In this document: in pieces, positions 7,745 through 16,456 of the stretch
Position numbering within the stretch: the stretch's first letter is position 1
Layout of the letters: each line of letters opens with the position of its first letter
NCBI RefSeq assembly: GCF_016862375.1
Contig: NZ_BOMV01000099.1
Coordinates: 1 to 43,489 of the forward strand
Source: Paractinoplanes rishiriensis
Lineage (GTDB): Bacteria > Actinomycetota > Actinomycetes > Mycobacteriales > Micromonosporaceae
Reading direction: 5' to 3'
Length of the DNA: 43,489 bases
Made by a program: the position numbers and the translations under genes
The notes under the pieces: model-generated
Told to the model about the DNA's origin: nothing
Seen by the model: only the letters and a program-made list of their open reading frames with translations
The model's database searches: none

Positions 7745-9883
7745 ATGCTGGCCACCGCCACTGCGACCGACCACGGCAGACTGCTGCAGGCGATCACGCA
7801 TACGACAGGTCTGCACCCGACAATGGAGGAGACGACGCGGCTGGACCGGTTGCCTCTGACCGACGTGCCCGCCTTGACGGCGGCTCTCGCCTCGCTGCTG
7901 CCCGGCCGGTTCGCCGTTACCGGAACGCTCGACCGCCGCCTGTTGATCGCTGAGAACCCGGCCGGCGGCGGCTGGACCGTCGCGGATCTGTCCGGACAAC
8001 CGCACGCCACCCGACAGTGGCCAGCATGGACAACCGACCGCATTGCCGTGCAGCGGCCGCAGCATTGGTTGTCGTCGGCCACGGTGACCAGCGATGCTGT
8101 CACCCGGCTTTTGCGGCCGCGGTTGCTGCTGGTGGCGCTTTATCACCCTGAGTGGTTTCCTCTGCCGAGGTTCCCGCTGGCGATCTCCGACGTTGCCCGT
8201 GCGGCGCGCGCCAGTCTGCTCGGCCAGGTCCGTCTCATGGACATGCAGCTCGGCGACAGCCTCGCCGACATCCGGGCCGCGGTGCACGGTTGGCAGCCCG
8301 ACATCGTCGGCGTCTCCGCGACGTTCGGCCAGCATGACCTGATGACCGAGCTGATCGACCACCTGTACGACTTGCCGACACCGCCGCTGGTCGTCGCCGG
8401 TGGTAGCCTGACCGCCCGCAATGAAGCGCTGCTGCTGGATCGGTACCCGCAGCTGCTGGTCGCCCGCGGTGCCGGGGAACCGACGATCGCCGACGTGCTC
8501 GCTCACTACCACGACGACCTGCGTCTGCCGGAGATCCGCGGCATCGGTTATCGCGGCGCGCCGCGCGGCGGCGGGATGGTGATCGGTCGGCAACGCACGG
8601 CCGGGGTCGCCAACCGGGCGCAGACCGACTTCCTGCCCGAGCTCGACCTGCTCGACGCGACCTTGGAGAAGCGCGGTGTCGCCCAGCTGGAGGCATCCCG
8701 CGGGTGTACGAATTTCTGCTCGTTTTGCCCACGCGGGCACAAAGGAACCTGGGCCGGCGGCAGCCCGAACCGGCTCGGCTGGATTCTGCAGGAGATCGGT
8801 GCGGTGTTCGACCGCCACCCCGCGCTCTCCCGCACGCTGTACCTGGTCGACGAGGAAGTCGTCGGCGCCGGCCCAGACGCCGTCGCCCGCGTGCAGGAGC
8901 TCGCCGAGACGATCCACGCGGCCGGGTTCCGCTGGGAATCCTCCTGCCGGGTCGACCAGGTCGCCGACCCGAGCCACGACCGGACATGGCATGCCGAACG
9001 GGCCGGCATGTGGCGTCACCTCGTCGCCCACGGGTTGCGCCGGATGCTGTTCGGCGTCGAGTCGGGCGTCACCTCGATCCTCGAGCGGTTCAACAAGAAA
9101 ACCACCGCCGAACAGAACGCCCTGGCCATCCGCACACTGTCGGCGCTGGGCGTGCCCACCCGATTCACGTACATCACCTTCGACCAGCTGATGAACGCCG
9201 GCGAGCTTGCCGCCACACACAGCTTCCAGGCCCGCACCGACCTGCTGCTGCACCCGTTGCCGCAGCTGAGCATCGACGACATCGTCGACGGCGTCCGCGA
9301 CGAGGCGTTCGTCGCCGAGCACAGCACGGGTCGCCCGTTCTACACCGCGATCTCCTACATGCTGGTGTCGATGGAGTGCCTGACCGGCGCCGCCTACACC
9401 CGCAGGGTGCAGACCGCCGGACTGGCCGGCCCGGCGCGGCCCGCCCTCGGACGCATCGACGCCCGATTCGCCGACTGGCGCATCGGCGTCTGCTCCCGCA
9501 ACGCCCAGTTGTGGATCGACCGACACTTCGCGCTCGACTACACCCTCAAGAGCCTGGAAAAGATCCTCGACGGGGCCCCGCGCCACCACGTACGGCACGC
9601 CCGCGTCGTTCTGAAGGACGCCGCCTTCGCCCTACTGACCGCCATGCTCGGCCTCATCGACGCCAGCACCCTCGGCGACGCCCCCGACCAGTTCGAACAC
9701 CGGCTGCGCGCGGTCATGGACGAGCAGGCCGCTGAACTGGACGACCGCATGACCGCCACGGTCGAAGCACTGCTTGACCACTTGCCGCCGGACTCCGCCG
9801 CGGTCCTGCGGCACGAGCTGCACCGCTGGCAGCACACCGAGGGCTGGCGGCTCATCAACGCCGCCGACCCGTGCGGAACCTGA
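7745..9883 (+). CDS. Radical SAM protein with B12-binding-like N-terminal domain
   Basis: A 712-residue protein. An N-terminal leader of ~115 residues is followed by a Rossmann-like cobalamin-binding-type domain (RPRLLLVALYHPEWF, QPDIVGVSATFG, LVVAGGSLTA); the base-off DxHxxG motif is not evident. The radical SAM core has a CxxxCxxC cluster motif, Cys321, Cys325 and Cys328 (RGCTNFCSFC), and a later FGVESG strand. The C-terminal ~200 residues are helical and unassigned. B12-type radical SAM enzymes methylate unactivated carbons or rearrange rings; this one probably does the hard chemistry of the pathway. The start is ATG 7745 with GGGAGGTG at 7732-7739. Confidence 0.88.
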   Translation: MLATATATDHGRLLQAITHTTGLHPTMEETTRLDRLPLTDVPALTAALASLLPGRFAVTGTLDRRLLIAENPAGGGWTVADLSGQPHATRQWPAWTTDRIAVQRPQHWLSSATVTSDAVTRLLRPRLLLVALYHPEWFPLPRFPLAISDVARAARASLLGQVRLMDMQLGDSLADIRAAVHGWQPDIVGVSATFGQHDLMTELIDHLYDLPTPPLVVAGGSLTARNEALLLDRYPQLLVARGAGEPTIADVLAHYHDDLRLPEIRGIGYRGAPRGGGMVIGRQRTAGVANRAQTDFLPELDLLDATLEKRGVAQLEASRGCTNFCSFCPRGHKGTWAGGSPNRLGWILQEIGAVFDRHPALSRTLYLVDEEVVGAGPDAVARVQELAETIHAAGFRWESSCRVDQVADPSHDRTWHAERAGMWRHLVAHGLRRMLFGVESGVTSILERFNKKTTAEQNALAIRTLSALGVPTRFTYITFDQLMNAGELAATHSFQARTDLLLHPLPQLSIDDIVDGVRDEAFVAEHSTGRPFYTAISYMLVSMECLTGAAYTRRVQTAGLAGPARPALGRIDARFADWRIGVCSRNAQLWIDRHFALDYTLKSLEKILDGAPRHHVRHARVVLKDAAFALLTAMLGLIDASTLGDAPDQFEHRLRAVMDEQAAELDDRMTATVEALLDHLPPDSAAVLRHELHRWQHTEGWRLINAADPCGT

Positions 9884-9919
9884 AACCAGCACGCCGAGAA
9901 CCGAACGCGGGAGGCACGA

Positions 9920-10642
9920 ATGCCCGGAAAGTTCATCGCTCTGGAAGGCCCGGACGGCGTCGGCAAGTCGACGCTCGCCGCACGGCTGGGTGACCTCGAC
10001 TACACCGCTGCTGTGGCCCGCCTCGACGGCGCCGGCCACGGACAGCGGCTGGTGTTCGTCAGACGCCGACAGATCTCGGCGACCTCCGACTACTCCGCAC
10101 GCATCATGAGTCAGCTGTCGACCGTGCTCTGGCACAGCGGGGACGCCCGAGACCTGCCGGACGCGTTCTGGGTCGCCGCGCAGGCCGCCTGGTTCACCGC
10201 CCACGCCACCACCGTCATACAGCCGCTGCTGGCGGCCGGCTACGACGTGATCGTCGACGGCTGGACCCACAAGTTCTTCTCCAAGCTGCTGCTACAGGGA
10301 TACACCGACAACGAGTTGCAGACGATCTTCGGCCGGATCCGCATGCCCGACGCGGTTCTGCTGCTGACCGCCGACATCGGCGCGCTCTACGACCGCCGCC
10401 AAGCCCGCTTCCGACCTGCCGAACTCGGCATGCACGCCGGCTACGCCGAACTCGGCCGCGACACCTTCATCCACTACCAGCAGCAAGGCCTCGACAACCT
10501 GCTCACCTTCGCCGCCCGCCACGGCTGGCGCACCCTCGCGCTCGACGCCAGCTCCACCGTCGACGACTGCGTCACTGCCATCAACCCGATCCTCACCGAG
10601 CTCCGCGCCAGTCCCCGGCGACCGGCCGCCAGCCGATCCTGA
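9920..10642 (+). CDS. Thymidylate-kinase-like P-loop kinase
   Basis: A 240-residue kinase of the nucleoside-monophosphate type. The Walker A loop is GPDGVGKST (residues 10-18). The position where thymidylate kinases carry a DR(Y/H) signature reads VIVDGWTHKFFSK, so substrate recognition probably differs from dTMP. The LID-like stretch DRRQARFRPAELG is Arg-rich. In this operon it may phosphorylate a nucleoside or nucleotide intermediate. It begins 36 bases after the radical SAM gene (RBS GGGAGG) and precedes the aminotransferase by 21 bases. Confidence 0.8.
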   Translation: MPGKFIALEGPDGVGKSTLAARLGDLDYTAAVARLDGAGHGQRLVFVRRRQISATSDYSARIMSQLSTVLWHSGDARDLPDAFWVAAQAAWFTAHATTVIQPLLAAGYDVIVDGWTHKFFSKLLLQGYTDNELQTIFGRIRMPDAVLLLTADIGALYDRRQARFRPAELGMHAGYAELGRDTFIHYQQQGLDNLLTFAARHGWRTLALDASSTVDDCVTAINPILTELRASPRRPAASRS

Positions 10643-10663
10643 CTGTTCCAAGGAGGCAATACC

Positions 10664-11902
10664 GTGTCCATCCTCGCCGCCCACGGCGGGCCGCCCACCG
10701 TCGACGTGCCCGGCCCGCATTACCAATGGCCCACCGTCGACGCCGACCTCGAACGGGCCGTCATCGACCAGACCCGGCGCTCCCTGTCCGACCGCGACGC
10801 CTCCGGGGTGATCGGGGAATTCGAGCAGGCGTTCGCCGCGTTCGTCGGCGCAACGTACGCGGTGTCGTTCGCCACCGGCACCGCCGCCATCCACGCCATG
10901 AGCCGCGTCGCCGGGCTACGCCCCGGCGACGCCGTCATCGCACCTGCGTACACGTTCCTGGCGACCGCCACACCGTTCGCGTTCGAGGGAATCCAGGTGT
11001 GCTTCGCCGACGCCGACGAATACGGCAACGTCACCGCCGACACCCTCGCCGCGCAACTGCACCCGAACGTCCGCGCCGTCATCGTCACGCACATTTGGGG
11101 CAACCCGTGCAACATGACCAGCATCGCCGCGTTCTGCCGAGAACACGACCTGCTGCTTCTCGAAGACTGCTCCCACGCCCACTTCGCGGCCTGGGACAGG
11201 CAGCACGTCGGCAGCCTCGCCGACATGGCCGTGTACTCCACCAACCAGAAAGCGATCACTACCGGTGAAGGCGGCGTCCTCACCATGAACGATCACCGAT
11301 ACCGCGACCTCGCCCTGTTGTTCGGCCACTACAACAAACGCTGCCAAACCGAGATCGACCCAGACGCCGACTACTACCCGTTCGCGTACACCGGCATGGG
11401 CCTCAAGCACCGCATGCATCCACTCGCCGCCGCCATCGGGCTCCACCAACTCCAGCGCGCCGGCCAGATCGAACAACGCCGCCGGCAGATCCTCGACCGC
11501 CTCACGACCGGCCTCGCCGGCAACCCCGTCATCACCACCGCCGTCGTACCCACCGACCGCGGCCGCCACGGCCTCTACGTGATCGGCCTGCAGTTCAACG
11601 CCGCCAACGCCACGGTCGCCCGCAACGAGTTCGTCAAGCTCTGCCTGGCCGAAGGAGCGATCGAGGTCGACGTACCCGGTTCCACCCACGACATCAGCGC
11701 CGAACCCCTATTCGCCCGCACTGATCCCCACGCACCGTACCGCCGCGTCACGACGACCCCTGCGAACCCGGACCTGCCCGGCGTGCGACGGTTCCAGGAC
11801 TCGTTCATCAAGATTCCGATATGGGGGTATCCCGGCGACGACCCGCTTGTCGACGGCTACCTCGCCACGCTGATCAAGGTCAGCGCCGCCGTCGCGGCAT
11901 GA
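10664..11902 (+). CDS. DegT/DnrJ/EryC1/StrS-type PLP aminotransferase
   Basis: A 412-residue fold-type I aminotransferase. The PLP lysine is Lys196 in STNQKAITTGEGG. The cofactor-contacting Asp is in LLLEDCSHAHFA, and phosphate-binding residues lie in FATGTAAIHAMS. The family transaminates keto-sugars bound to nucleotides, or keto-cyclitols. The GTG start at 10664 follows AAGGAGG. It overlaps the formyltransferase by four bases (ATGA), so an amine made here could be formylated by the next enzyme; this is inference from order, not evidence of substrate. Confidence 0.9.
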   Translation: MSILAAHGGPPTVDVPGPHYQWPTVDADLERAVIDQTRRSLSDRDASGVIGEFEQAFAAFVGATYAVSFATGTAAIHAMSRVAGLRPGDAVIAPAYTFLATATPFAFEGIQVCFADADEYGNVTADTLAAQLHPNVRAVIVTHIWGNPCNMTSIAAFCREHDLLLLEDCSHAHFAAWDRQHVGSLADMAVYSTNQKAITTGEGGVLTMNDHRYRDLALLFGHYNKRCQTEIDPDADYYPFAYTGMGLKHRMHPLAAAIGLHQLQRAGQIEQRRRQILDRLTTGLAGNPVITTAVVPTDRGRHGLYVIGLQFNAANATVARNEFVKLCLAEGAIEVDVPGSTHDISAEPLFARTDPHAPYRRVTTTPANPDLPGVRRFQDSFIKIPIWGYPGDDPLVDGYLATLIKVSAAVAA

Positions 11903-13233
11903 TCATGGCAACGTCAACCCCGATGCAGCTACCCCGGTTCCCCATCCGCCGCGAGCTCGACGGTGACTTCACCCTCGCCGGTCTCGCCACCGTCGCCGGC
12001 ACCCCCGCCGACCCGGCACCGGCGTTCCCGCCCCTCGACATCGCCGCCGCAGCCTACGAACACCAGGTGTGGCGCCTTGAGCTACCCGTTGACGACGGTC
12101 GGTTGCTGGACCGGACACGGCCCGCACCGGCAACGCAGACCATCGGCGAACCGGGCGAATCCGATCTGGCGTTACTGCACGCCGTCGAGGTCTGCGGACT
12201 CTGGCGCCCACCGGTGTCGCGCCGGCTGCGCAGCCTGGACCCGTCCCGGGCCCGGGTGTGGCTCGCCATCGCCGACCGGTGGACCCTCCTGTCATCGGCG
12301 TGCGGGGACCTGCGATTCCTCAACGCCGCCTGCAAACTCTTCGGCGCCGTCTGGGCATGCTCACCGACCGCGGCCGGCGACGGCTGGCCGTCGGTCGCCA
12401 GGCTGTTCGCCGGAACCGCGCACCGGATCAGCGACGCCACGCAACACCTCACGGACCGGCTGAACAAGTTCCCGCCGCCCGCGTCGACGGCGGCACCCGC
12501 ACCCGCCTGGCCGACACCGGCCACAACGCCGGCCGCCGCGCCGTCCATCGTCGTGCTGGCGGGTGCCGGATCCGGCGGAGCACAACAGTTCCTCGCCGAC
12601 CTGCCGACCCCGTCACCGGTCGCCGCCGTCTGTTGGTACGAGGCCCCCACCGACGCCATCCCGCAGGAATCGGCCTACGTCAGTGCCTGGTATCCGCCCG
12701 AGGCGCCTGCGGCCGCGCCGCCGCGCCGTTCCGGCGCGGCGATCTCCGGCCTAAGTCAGCACACGGCCTATCGCTGGGACGACGTCGCCACGGTGCTCGA
12801 CTGCCACCGCGCCGACCTGGTCGTGCTGATCGGCATGCCGATCGTTCCTGCCACAGTGCTGCGCAAGGCCCGGCTCGGCGTCGTCAACGCCCATAACGGT
12901 GTCCTGCCGCAGTACCGCGGGATGGATGCCGTCGGCTGGGCCGTGCTGAACAACCACCCCGTCAAATGCACGCTGCACCTTGCCGCGACCGCCGTCGACC
13001 AGGGTGACGTCCTCGCCACTCAGACGGTCCCGTACGGGCCTGCCACCACCCTGCGTGGCCGCGTCAAACAAGCCCAGCTGCACCTGCTGCGCGCCGTCAC
13101 GCTGCACGTCGCCGCCACCGGGCAGCTTCCGCCAGGAACCCCGCAAGGGCCAGGGCGCCAGTACTACCGCCTGCACCCCCATCTGAAGCGTGTTCTCGAC
13201 ACCTGCAGCGCCACCCTTTTCGAAAGGAACTGA
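11899..13233 (+). CDS. Formyltransferase-family protein with extra N-terminal domain
   Basis: A 444-residue protein. The C-terminal ~230 residues have the formyltetrahydrofolate-dependent formyltransferase fold, with catalytic Asn330 and His332 in NAHNGVLPQYRG and Asp367 in AVDQGDVL. Residues 1-~190 form a helical domain of unknown kind (conserved-looking Trp/Arg stretch LWRPPVSRRLRSLD), joined by a Pro/Ala linker. The usual family members are ~200-310 residues, so the N-terminal half is additional. The most economical role is N-formylation of the amine from the preceding aminotransferase, as in 4-formamido sugar pathways. ATG 11899 overlaps the previous stop. Confidence 0.82.
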   Translation: MIMATSTPMQLPRFPIRRELDGDFTLAGLATVAGTPADPAPAFPPLDIAAAAYEHQVWRLELPVDDGRLLDRTRPAPATQTIGEPGESDLALLHAVEVCGLWRPPVSRRLRSLDPSRARVWLAIADRWTLLSSACGDLRFLNAACKLFGAVWACSPTAAGDGWPSVARLFAGTAHRISDATQHLTDRLNKFPPPASTAAPAPAWPTPATTPAAAPSIVVLAGAGSGGAQQFLADLPTPSPVAAVCWYEAPTDAIPQESAYVSAWYPPEAPAAAPPRRSGAAISGLSQHTAYRWDDVATVLDCHRADLVVLIGMPIVPATVLRKARLGVVNAHNGVLPQYRGMDAVGWAVLNNHPVKCTLHLAATAVDQGDVLATQTVPYGPATTLRGRVKQAQLHLLRAVTLHVAATGQLPPGTPQGPGRQYYRLHPHLKRVLDTCSATLFERN

Positions 13234-13235
13234 CC

Positions 13236-13919
13236 ATGGCTGACATCGCCGTGCCACACCCCACCTTCCGTAACCTGGACGCCGTCAACTGGGACGACAC
13301 CACCTCTATCCTCCCCGCCGCCGAAGCGATCTTCGACGCCGTCGGCGGCAACTCCGGCCTGCTCGACGTCCTGCTGGAGAACCTCGGCACGGACATGCAC
13401 CTGCGGCCGATGTGCGAGGGCTACGACTTCATGGACAAACTCGTCCTCTACGACAGCCCCGATCACCAGATCCGGCTGCGCGTGCACCTGTACCGGCCCG
13501 GCTACTTCGACCGGCCGCACAACCACCGGTGGCCCTTCGCCAGCCGAATCCTGCGCGGCAGCTATCTGCACCGCGTCTACGGCCGCGACGACCAGTTCAC
13601 CGAGGACACCGACCCGGACCAGCTGACACCCATCCTCGAGCGAGTCGAACACGTCGGCTCCACCTATGCCCTACACCACACCAGCGTCCACACCGTGCAG
13701 GCCAAAGCCGACAGCATCTCTCTGCTGCTGCGCGGCCCCGCTGCCAAGGACCGTTTCCTCATCCTCGACAAAGCGCAAGGATCGTTCTGGGTGTACGGCG
13801 CCGCCCAAGAGACTCCGCAGACCCGCGCCAGCAAACAGATGAGCCCCGACCACCTCGACCGTACGATCGCCCGGGTCCGGGCACTCACCACCGCGAACAC
13901 CACGGCCACGGAGGGCTAA
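13236..13919 (+). CDS. Cupin-fold protein
   Basis: A 227-residue protein with a RmlC-like beta-barrel signature: RVHLYRPGYFDRPHNHRW supplies the His-x-His metal ligands and FASRILRGSYLHRVYG the following strands. A second His cluster (YALHHTSVHTV) fits the return strand. This resembles cysteine-dioxygenase-like cupins, so an iron oxygenase or an isomerase/epimerase role is possible. It follows the formyltransferase by two bases (AAAGGAAC RBS) and its TAA overlaps the start of EEP copy 2 (TAATG). Confidence 0.75.
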   Translation: MADIAVPHPTFRNLDAVNWDDTTSILPAAEAIFDAVGGNSGLLDVLLENLGTDMHLRPMCEGYDFMDKLVLYDSPDHQIRLRVHLYRPGYFDRPHNHRWPFASRILRGSYLHRVYGRDDQFTEDTDPDQLTPILERVEHVGSTYALHHTSVHTVQAKADSISLLLRGPAAKDRFLILDKAQGSFWVYGAAQETPQTRASKQMSPDHLDRTIARVRALTTANTTATEG

Positions 13920-14731
13920 TGAGCGACGACGCCATGCAGGGCATGCTCTTCGCCGGCTTCGGCATCCAACCCGCGGTTGACGACCGCGTCGCCGACACCG
14001 AGCTGCGCCTATGCACCCTCAACATCAACAGCCCCAGCCCGGCCCGAGCCCGGCGCCTCGTCGACTGGCTCGCCGACACCAAGTGCAACGCCCTCGTGCT
14101 GACCGAGGTCCAGGCCGGCCCTGCCTGCGACCTGATCCGCACCACCCTCGACGCCCACGGCTACCGCCTGCAGACAACACCCGGCTGGCGTGACCAGCGA
14201 TTCCACACCATCGTCGCCGCCAAAGGCTTCCGCCTCGACGCCGTACAACCTTCCGGATTCGATCCCCGGATCACCGCCGTCGACCTCAACTCGGTCGGCG
14301 GCACCATCCGACTCGTCGGCGTCTACGCACCCACCAACGGTATGACACCAGACAGCAGCCACCGTCGTCGCCACTTCCAACAGCAGTTCACTGCCTACCT
14401 CGCCGACATCCTGCACCCGCAACTCTGCGTCACCGGAGATCTCAACGTTGTCGAGCCCGACCATCAGCCACACTTGCCCAACTTCGAAGACCACGACTAC
14501 GACTTCTACCGCGGGCTGATCGACCTCGGCCTGCACGACGCCTACCGCAACTGCCACGCTCACGGCACAGACCACAGCTGGATCAGCTCGCGCTACGGCT
14601 CTCAGCGCCTCGACCACGTCCTCATCGCCGACACCAGCGCGGTGACCTCATGCGCCTACGATCACGCACCACGCTTGCAGGAACTCACCGACCACTCCGC
14701 CCTGCAACTGGTCGTCAAGCTCACCGGCTAA
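13919..14731 (+). CDS. Endonuclease/exonuclease/phosphatase (EEP) family protein, copy 2
   Basis: A 270-residue EEP-fold phosphoesterase. Catalytic-position residues are Asn35 (CTLNINS), the Glu of LVLTEVQAG, Asp174/Asn176 (TGDLNVVEPDHQPH) and Asp258-His259 (LTDHSAL). It resembles copy 1 most strongly around DLNVVEP, DFYRG and DHSWI. Retention of all catalytic positions in both copies argues for two distinct phosphoester-cleavage steps or two substrates rather than one decaying duplicate. Its ATG sits inside the cupin stop (TAATG). Confidence 0.85.
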   Translation: MSDDAMQGMLFAGFGIQPAVDDRVADTELRLCTLNINSPSPARARRLVDWLADTKCNALVLTEVQAGPACDLIRTTLDAHGYRLQTTPGWRDQRFHTIVAAKGFRLDAVQPSGFDPRITAVDLNSVGGTIRLVGVYAPTNGMTPDSSHRRRHFQQQFTAYLADILHPQLCVTGDLNVVEPDHQPHLPNFEDHDYDFYRGLIDLGLHDAYRNCHAHGTDHSWISSRYGSQRLDHVLIADTSAVTSCAYDHAPRLQELTDHSALQLVVKLTG

Positions 14732-14806
14732 CAGGGACGTCGCCAAGCCGTCCAGCCGTCGCGGGTGTCAGCGCACACCCCGATCAGCCGCGAGGAGACA
14801 CACACA

Positions 14807-15694
14807 TTGGCGACCATCGGTTGCTTCAGCTACCTCGCCAGCGTCCACACGCTGTATGTCGAGACCTACCCGCGTCTCAACTACGGCGTCGAGGTCATCG
14901 ACACCGACCAGTTCATCGCCGGCGACGGCCCGCTCGTCGCCGGACTTCTCAGTGCGCTTGGACACGACGTCACGCTCGCCAGCAACAACGTGGCCGACGA
15001 CCCCGCTGGCATGCACGTACACAAGCGGCTTCACCGATGGGGAGTCCACCGCACCACGGGACGACGGCTACCCGACCACACACCGGTCAACATCGTCGTC
15101 TGCGATGCGGCCGGCAGCCGCACCTGGTTCTCCGGGCTGCGCGGAATCATCGGGGCCCTGGACGGCGCGGCGCTCGACCCCACCGCGATCACGTACGTCG
15201 ACTGTTACGAGGTCCTTGGCGAAGCACCGCGACCCGTCATCGCGGCAGCCCTCGACCGAGGCTCGGAACTGGTCCTCAATCTCGGCGGCTCACCACCGCC
15301 GCCGTGGCTTGCCAGCACCCTTGCCGGCCGCAAGGCGGCCGTGCTCCAAACAAACGCCGACGAAAACGACGAAGCCGACGCGAACCGGTTGCTTACCACG
15401 CTGCACGCAATGCAGTTCGCAGAACTGACCGTGGTCACCGCAGGCCGGCGCGGAGCGGTCTCCGCGAGCGCCGACGCCGGCGTCATTTACACACCTGCCA
15501 AAGCCGTAGCGGTCCGCCAAGTGCAAGGCGCCGGTGCGGCCTTCTCGGCGGCACTGATCCATAGCCGCACCCGCGGCGACGATCTCGTCAAAAGCCTCGA
15601 CTACGCCTGTGCCGGTGGCAGCCTCTGGTGTACCCGATCACTCGACGGCCCGCTACCACGCGACAACGAGATCATCGCGCTGATGCGCTCGTGA
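14807..15694 (+). CDS. PfkB-fold protein lacking the catalytic Asp
   Basis: A 295-residue ribokinase/PfkB-like protein. The N-terminal substrate lid region is LNYGVEVIDTDQFIAGDGPL. The C-terminal anion-hole signature, normally DTTGAGDAF, reads VQGAGAAF, so Ala244 stands where the catalytic base Asp should be. Either it is a non-catalytic ligand-binding relative or the chemistry differs. I chose TTG 14807 because GAGGAG lies nine bases upstream and the protein then starts directly at the first strand (ATIGCFSYLA); GTG 14765 is in frame but lacks an RBS. It is the last gene of the operon and its 3' end overlaps the convergent NUDIX gene by 23 bases. Confidence 0.8.
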   Translation: MATIGCFSYLASVHTLYVETYPRLNYGVEVIDTDQFIAGDGPLVAGLLSALGHDVTLASNNVADDPAGMHVHKRLHRWGVHRTTGRRLPDHTPVNIVVCDAAGSRTWFSGLRGIIGALDGAALDPTAITYVDCYEVLGEAPRPVIAAALDRGSELVLNLGGSPPPPWLASTLAGRKAAVLQTNADENDEADANRLLTTLHAMQFAELTVVTAGRRGAVSASADAGVIYTPAKAVAVRQVQGAGAAFSAALIHSRTRGDDLVKSLDYACAGGSLWCTRSLDGPLPRDNEIIALMRS

Positions 15695-16268
15695 CCAGTG
15701 CAGCGCTCAACTTGTCCACGAATCGTGCCATGTGCGGATCGAAATGAGCCGCCGCCCAGTCGACCGGCTCATCCAGTCCGAACCAGGCGGTGCCCCGGAA
15801 CTCGCCCGGATCAGGCGTCATCGCCTGGGCGCGGTCACCCCGCAACACGAACCAGAAGGTCACATCGGTATGGCTATGCTGCCCGCGGGTCTGCGTCACC
15901 GACAGGAAGAACGGCCGGTGACCAAATCTTTCATGGAACCCGACGTCGATACCGAGCTCCTCACGCGCCTCACGTACGACCGTGTCCCGCGGATCCTCTC
16001 CGTCGTCGACATGTCCGCCCGGCAACAACCAGCAACCGGCTTTTACATGATCCACCAGCATCAGCGCGCGGTTTGCCTCATCGAACAAGGCAAAGTACAC
16101 GGCCAGGTGCTGCGGCGGTGTCATGGGTGGAAGGGTCCGAAACAGCGGCGCGCCGGACCTCACCCAGGCCAGAATGTCAGCCTGGTCCCGCCGCTCTTGT
16201 TCATCGAGCGGCGGCACTCGGGAGACGAGATCCTCGACGATCTTGCGGGGCCCATCATCGCGCGCCAT
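15672..16268 (-). CDS. NUDIX hydrolase
   Basis: A 198-residue NUDIX protein. The complete Nudix box spans residues ~85-107 (GHVDDGE, then REAREELGI). It hydrolyses a nucleoside diphosphate linked to another moiety; the N-terminal ~50 residues are helical. ATG 16268 is chosen over an upstream in-frame start because GGAGG lies four bases before it. It is convergent with the operon. It may clean up a nucleotide by-product of the operon or be unrelated. Confidence 0.88.
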   Translation of the reverse strand: MARDDGPRKIVEDLVSRVPPLDEQERRDQADILAWVRSGAPLFRTLPPMTPPQHLAVYFALFDEANRALMLVDHVKAGCWLLPGGHVDDGEDPRDTVVREAREELGIDVGFHERFGHRPFFLSVTQTRGQHSHTDVTFWFVLRGDRAQAMTPDPGEFRGTAWFGLDEPVDWAAAHFDPHMARFVDKLSAALVTSASAR

Positions 16269-16456
16269 CGAACCTCCAGTGCCAAGTACGGCTCCAGCCA
16301 AGACGAGGCGACGCTACCGTTTGCGTCGCCGACGAGCGAGAGACCACCGCCGCGTGTCACCCCAATTCGTCGACGACGGTACGGGCTTCACTCATCGGTG
16401 CAGTGGGGGAGAGCCGACGTGAAGGATTCCGCGCTCGCCATGGTCTGGCGTCAGCG

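Noticed and set aside
7502..9598. 698-codon minus-strand frame opposite the radical SAM gene
   Set aside because: Antisense to an enzyme with clear catalytic motifs; long antisense frames are expected at this GC content and the translation has no domain.
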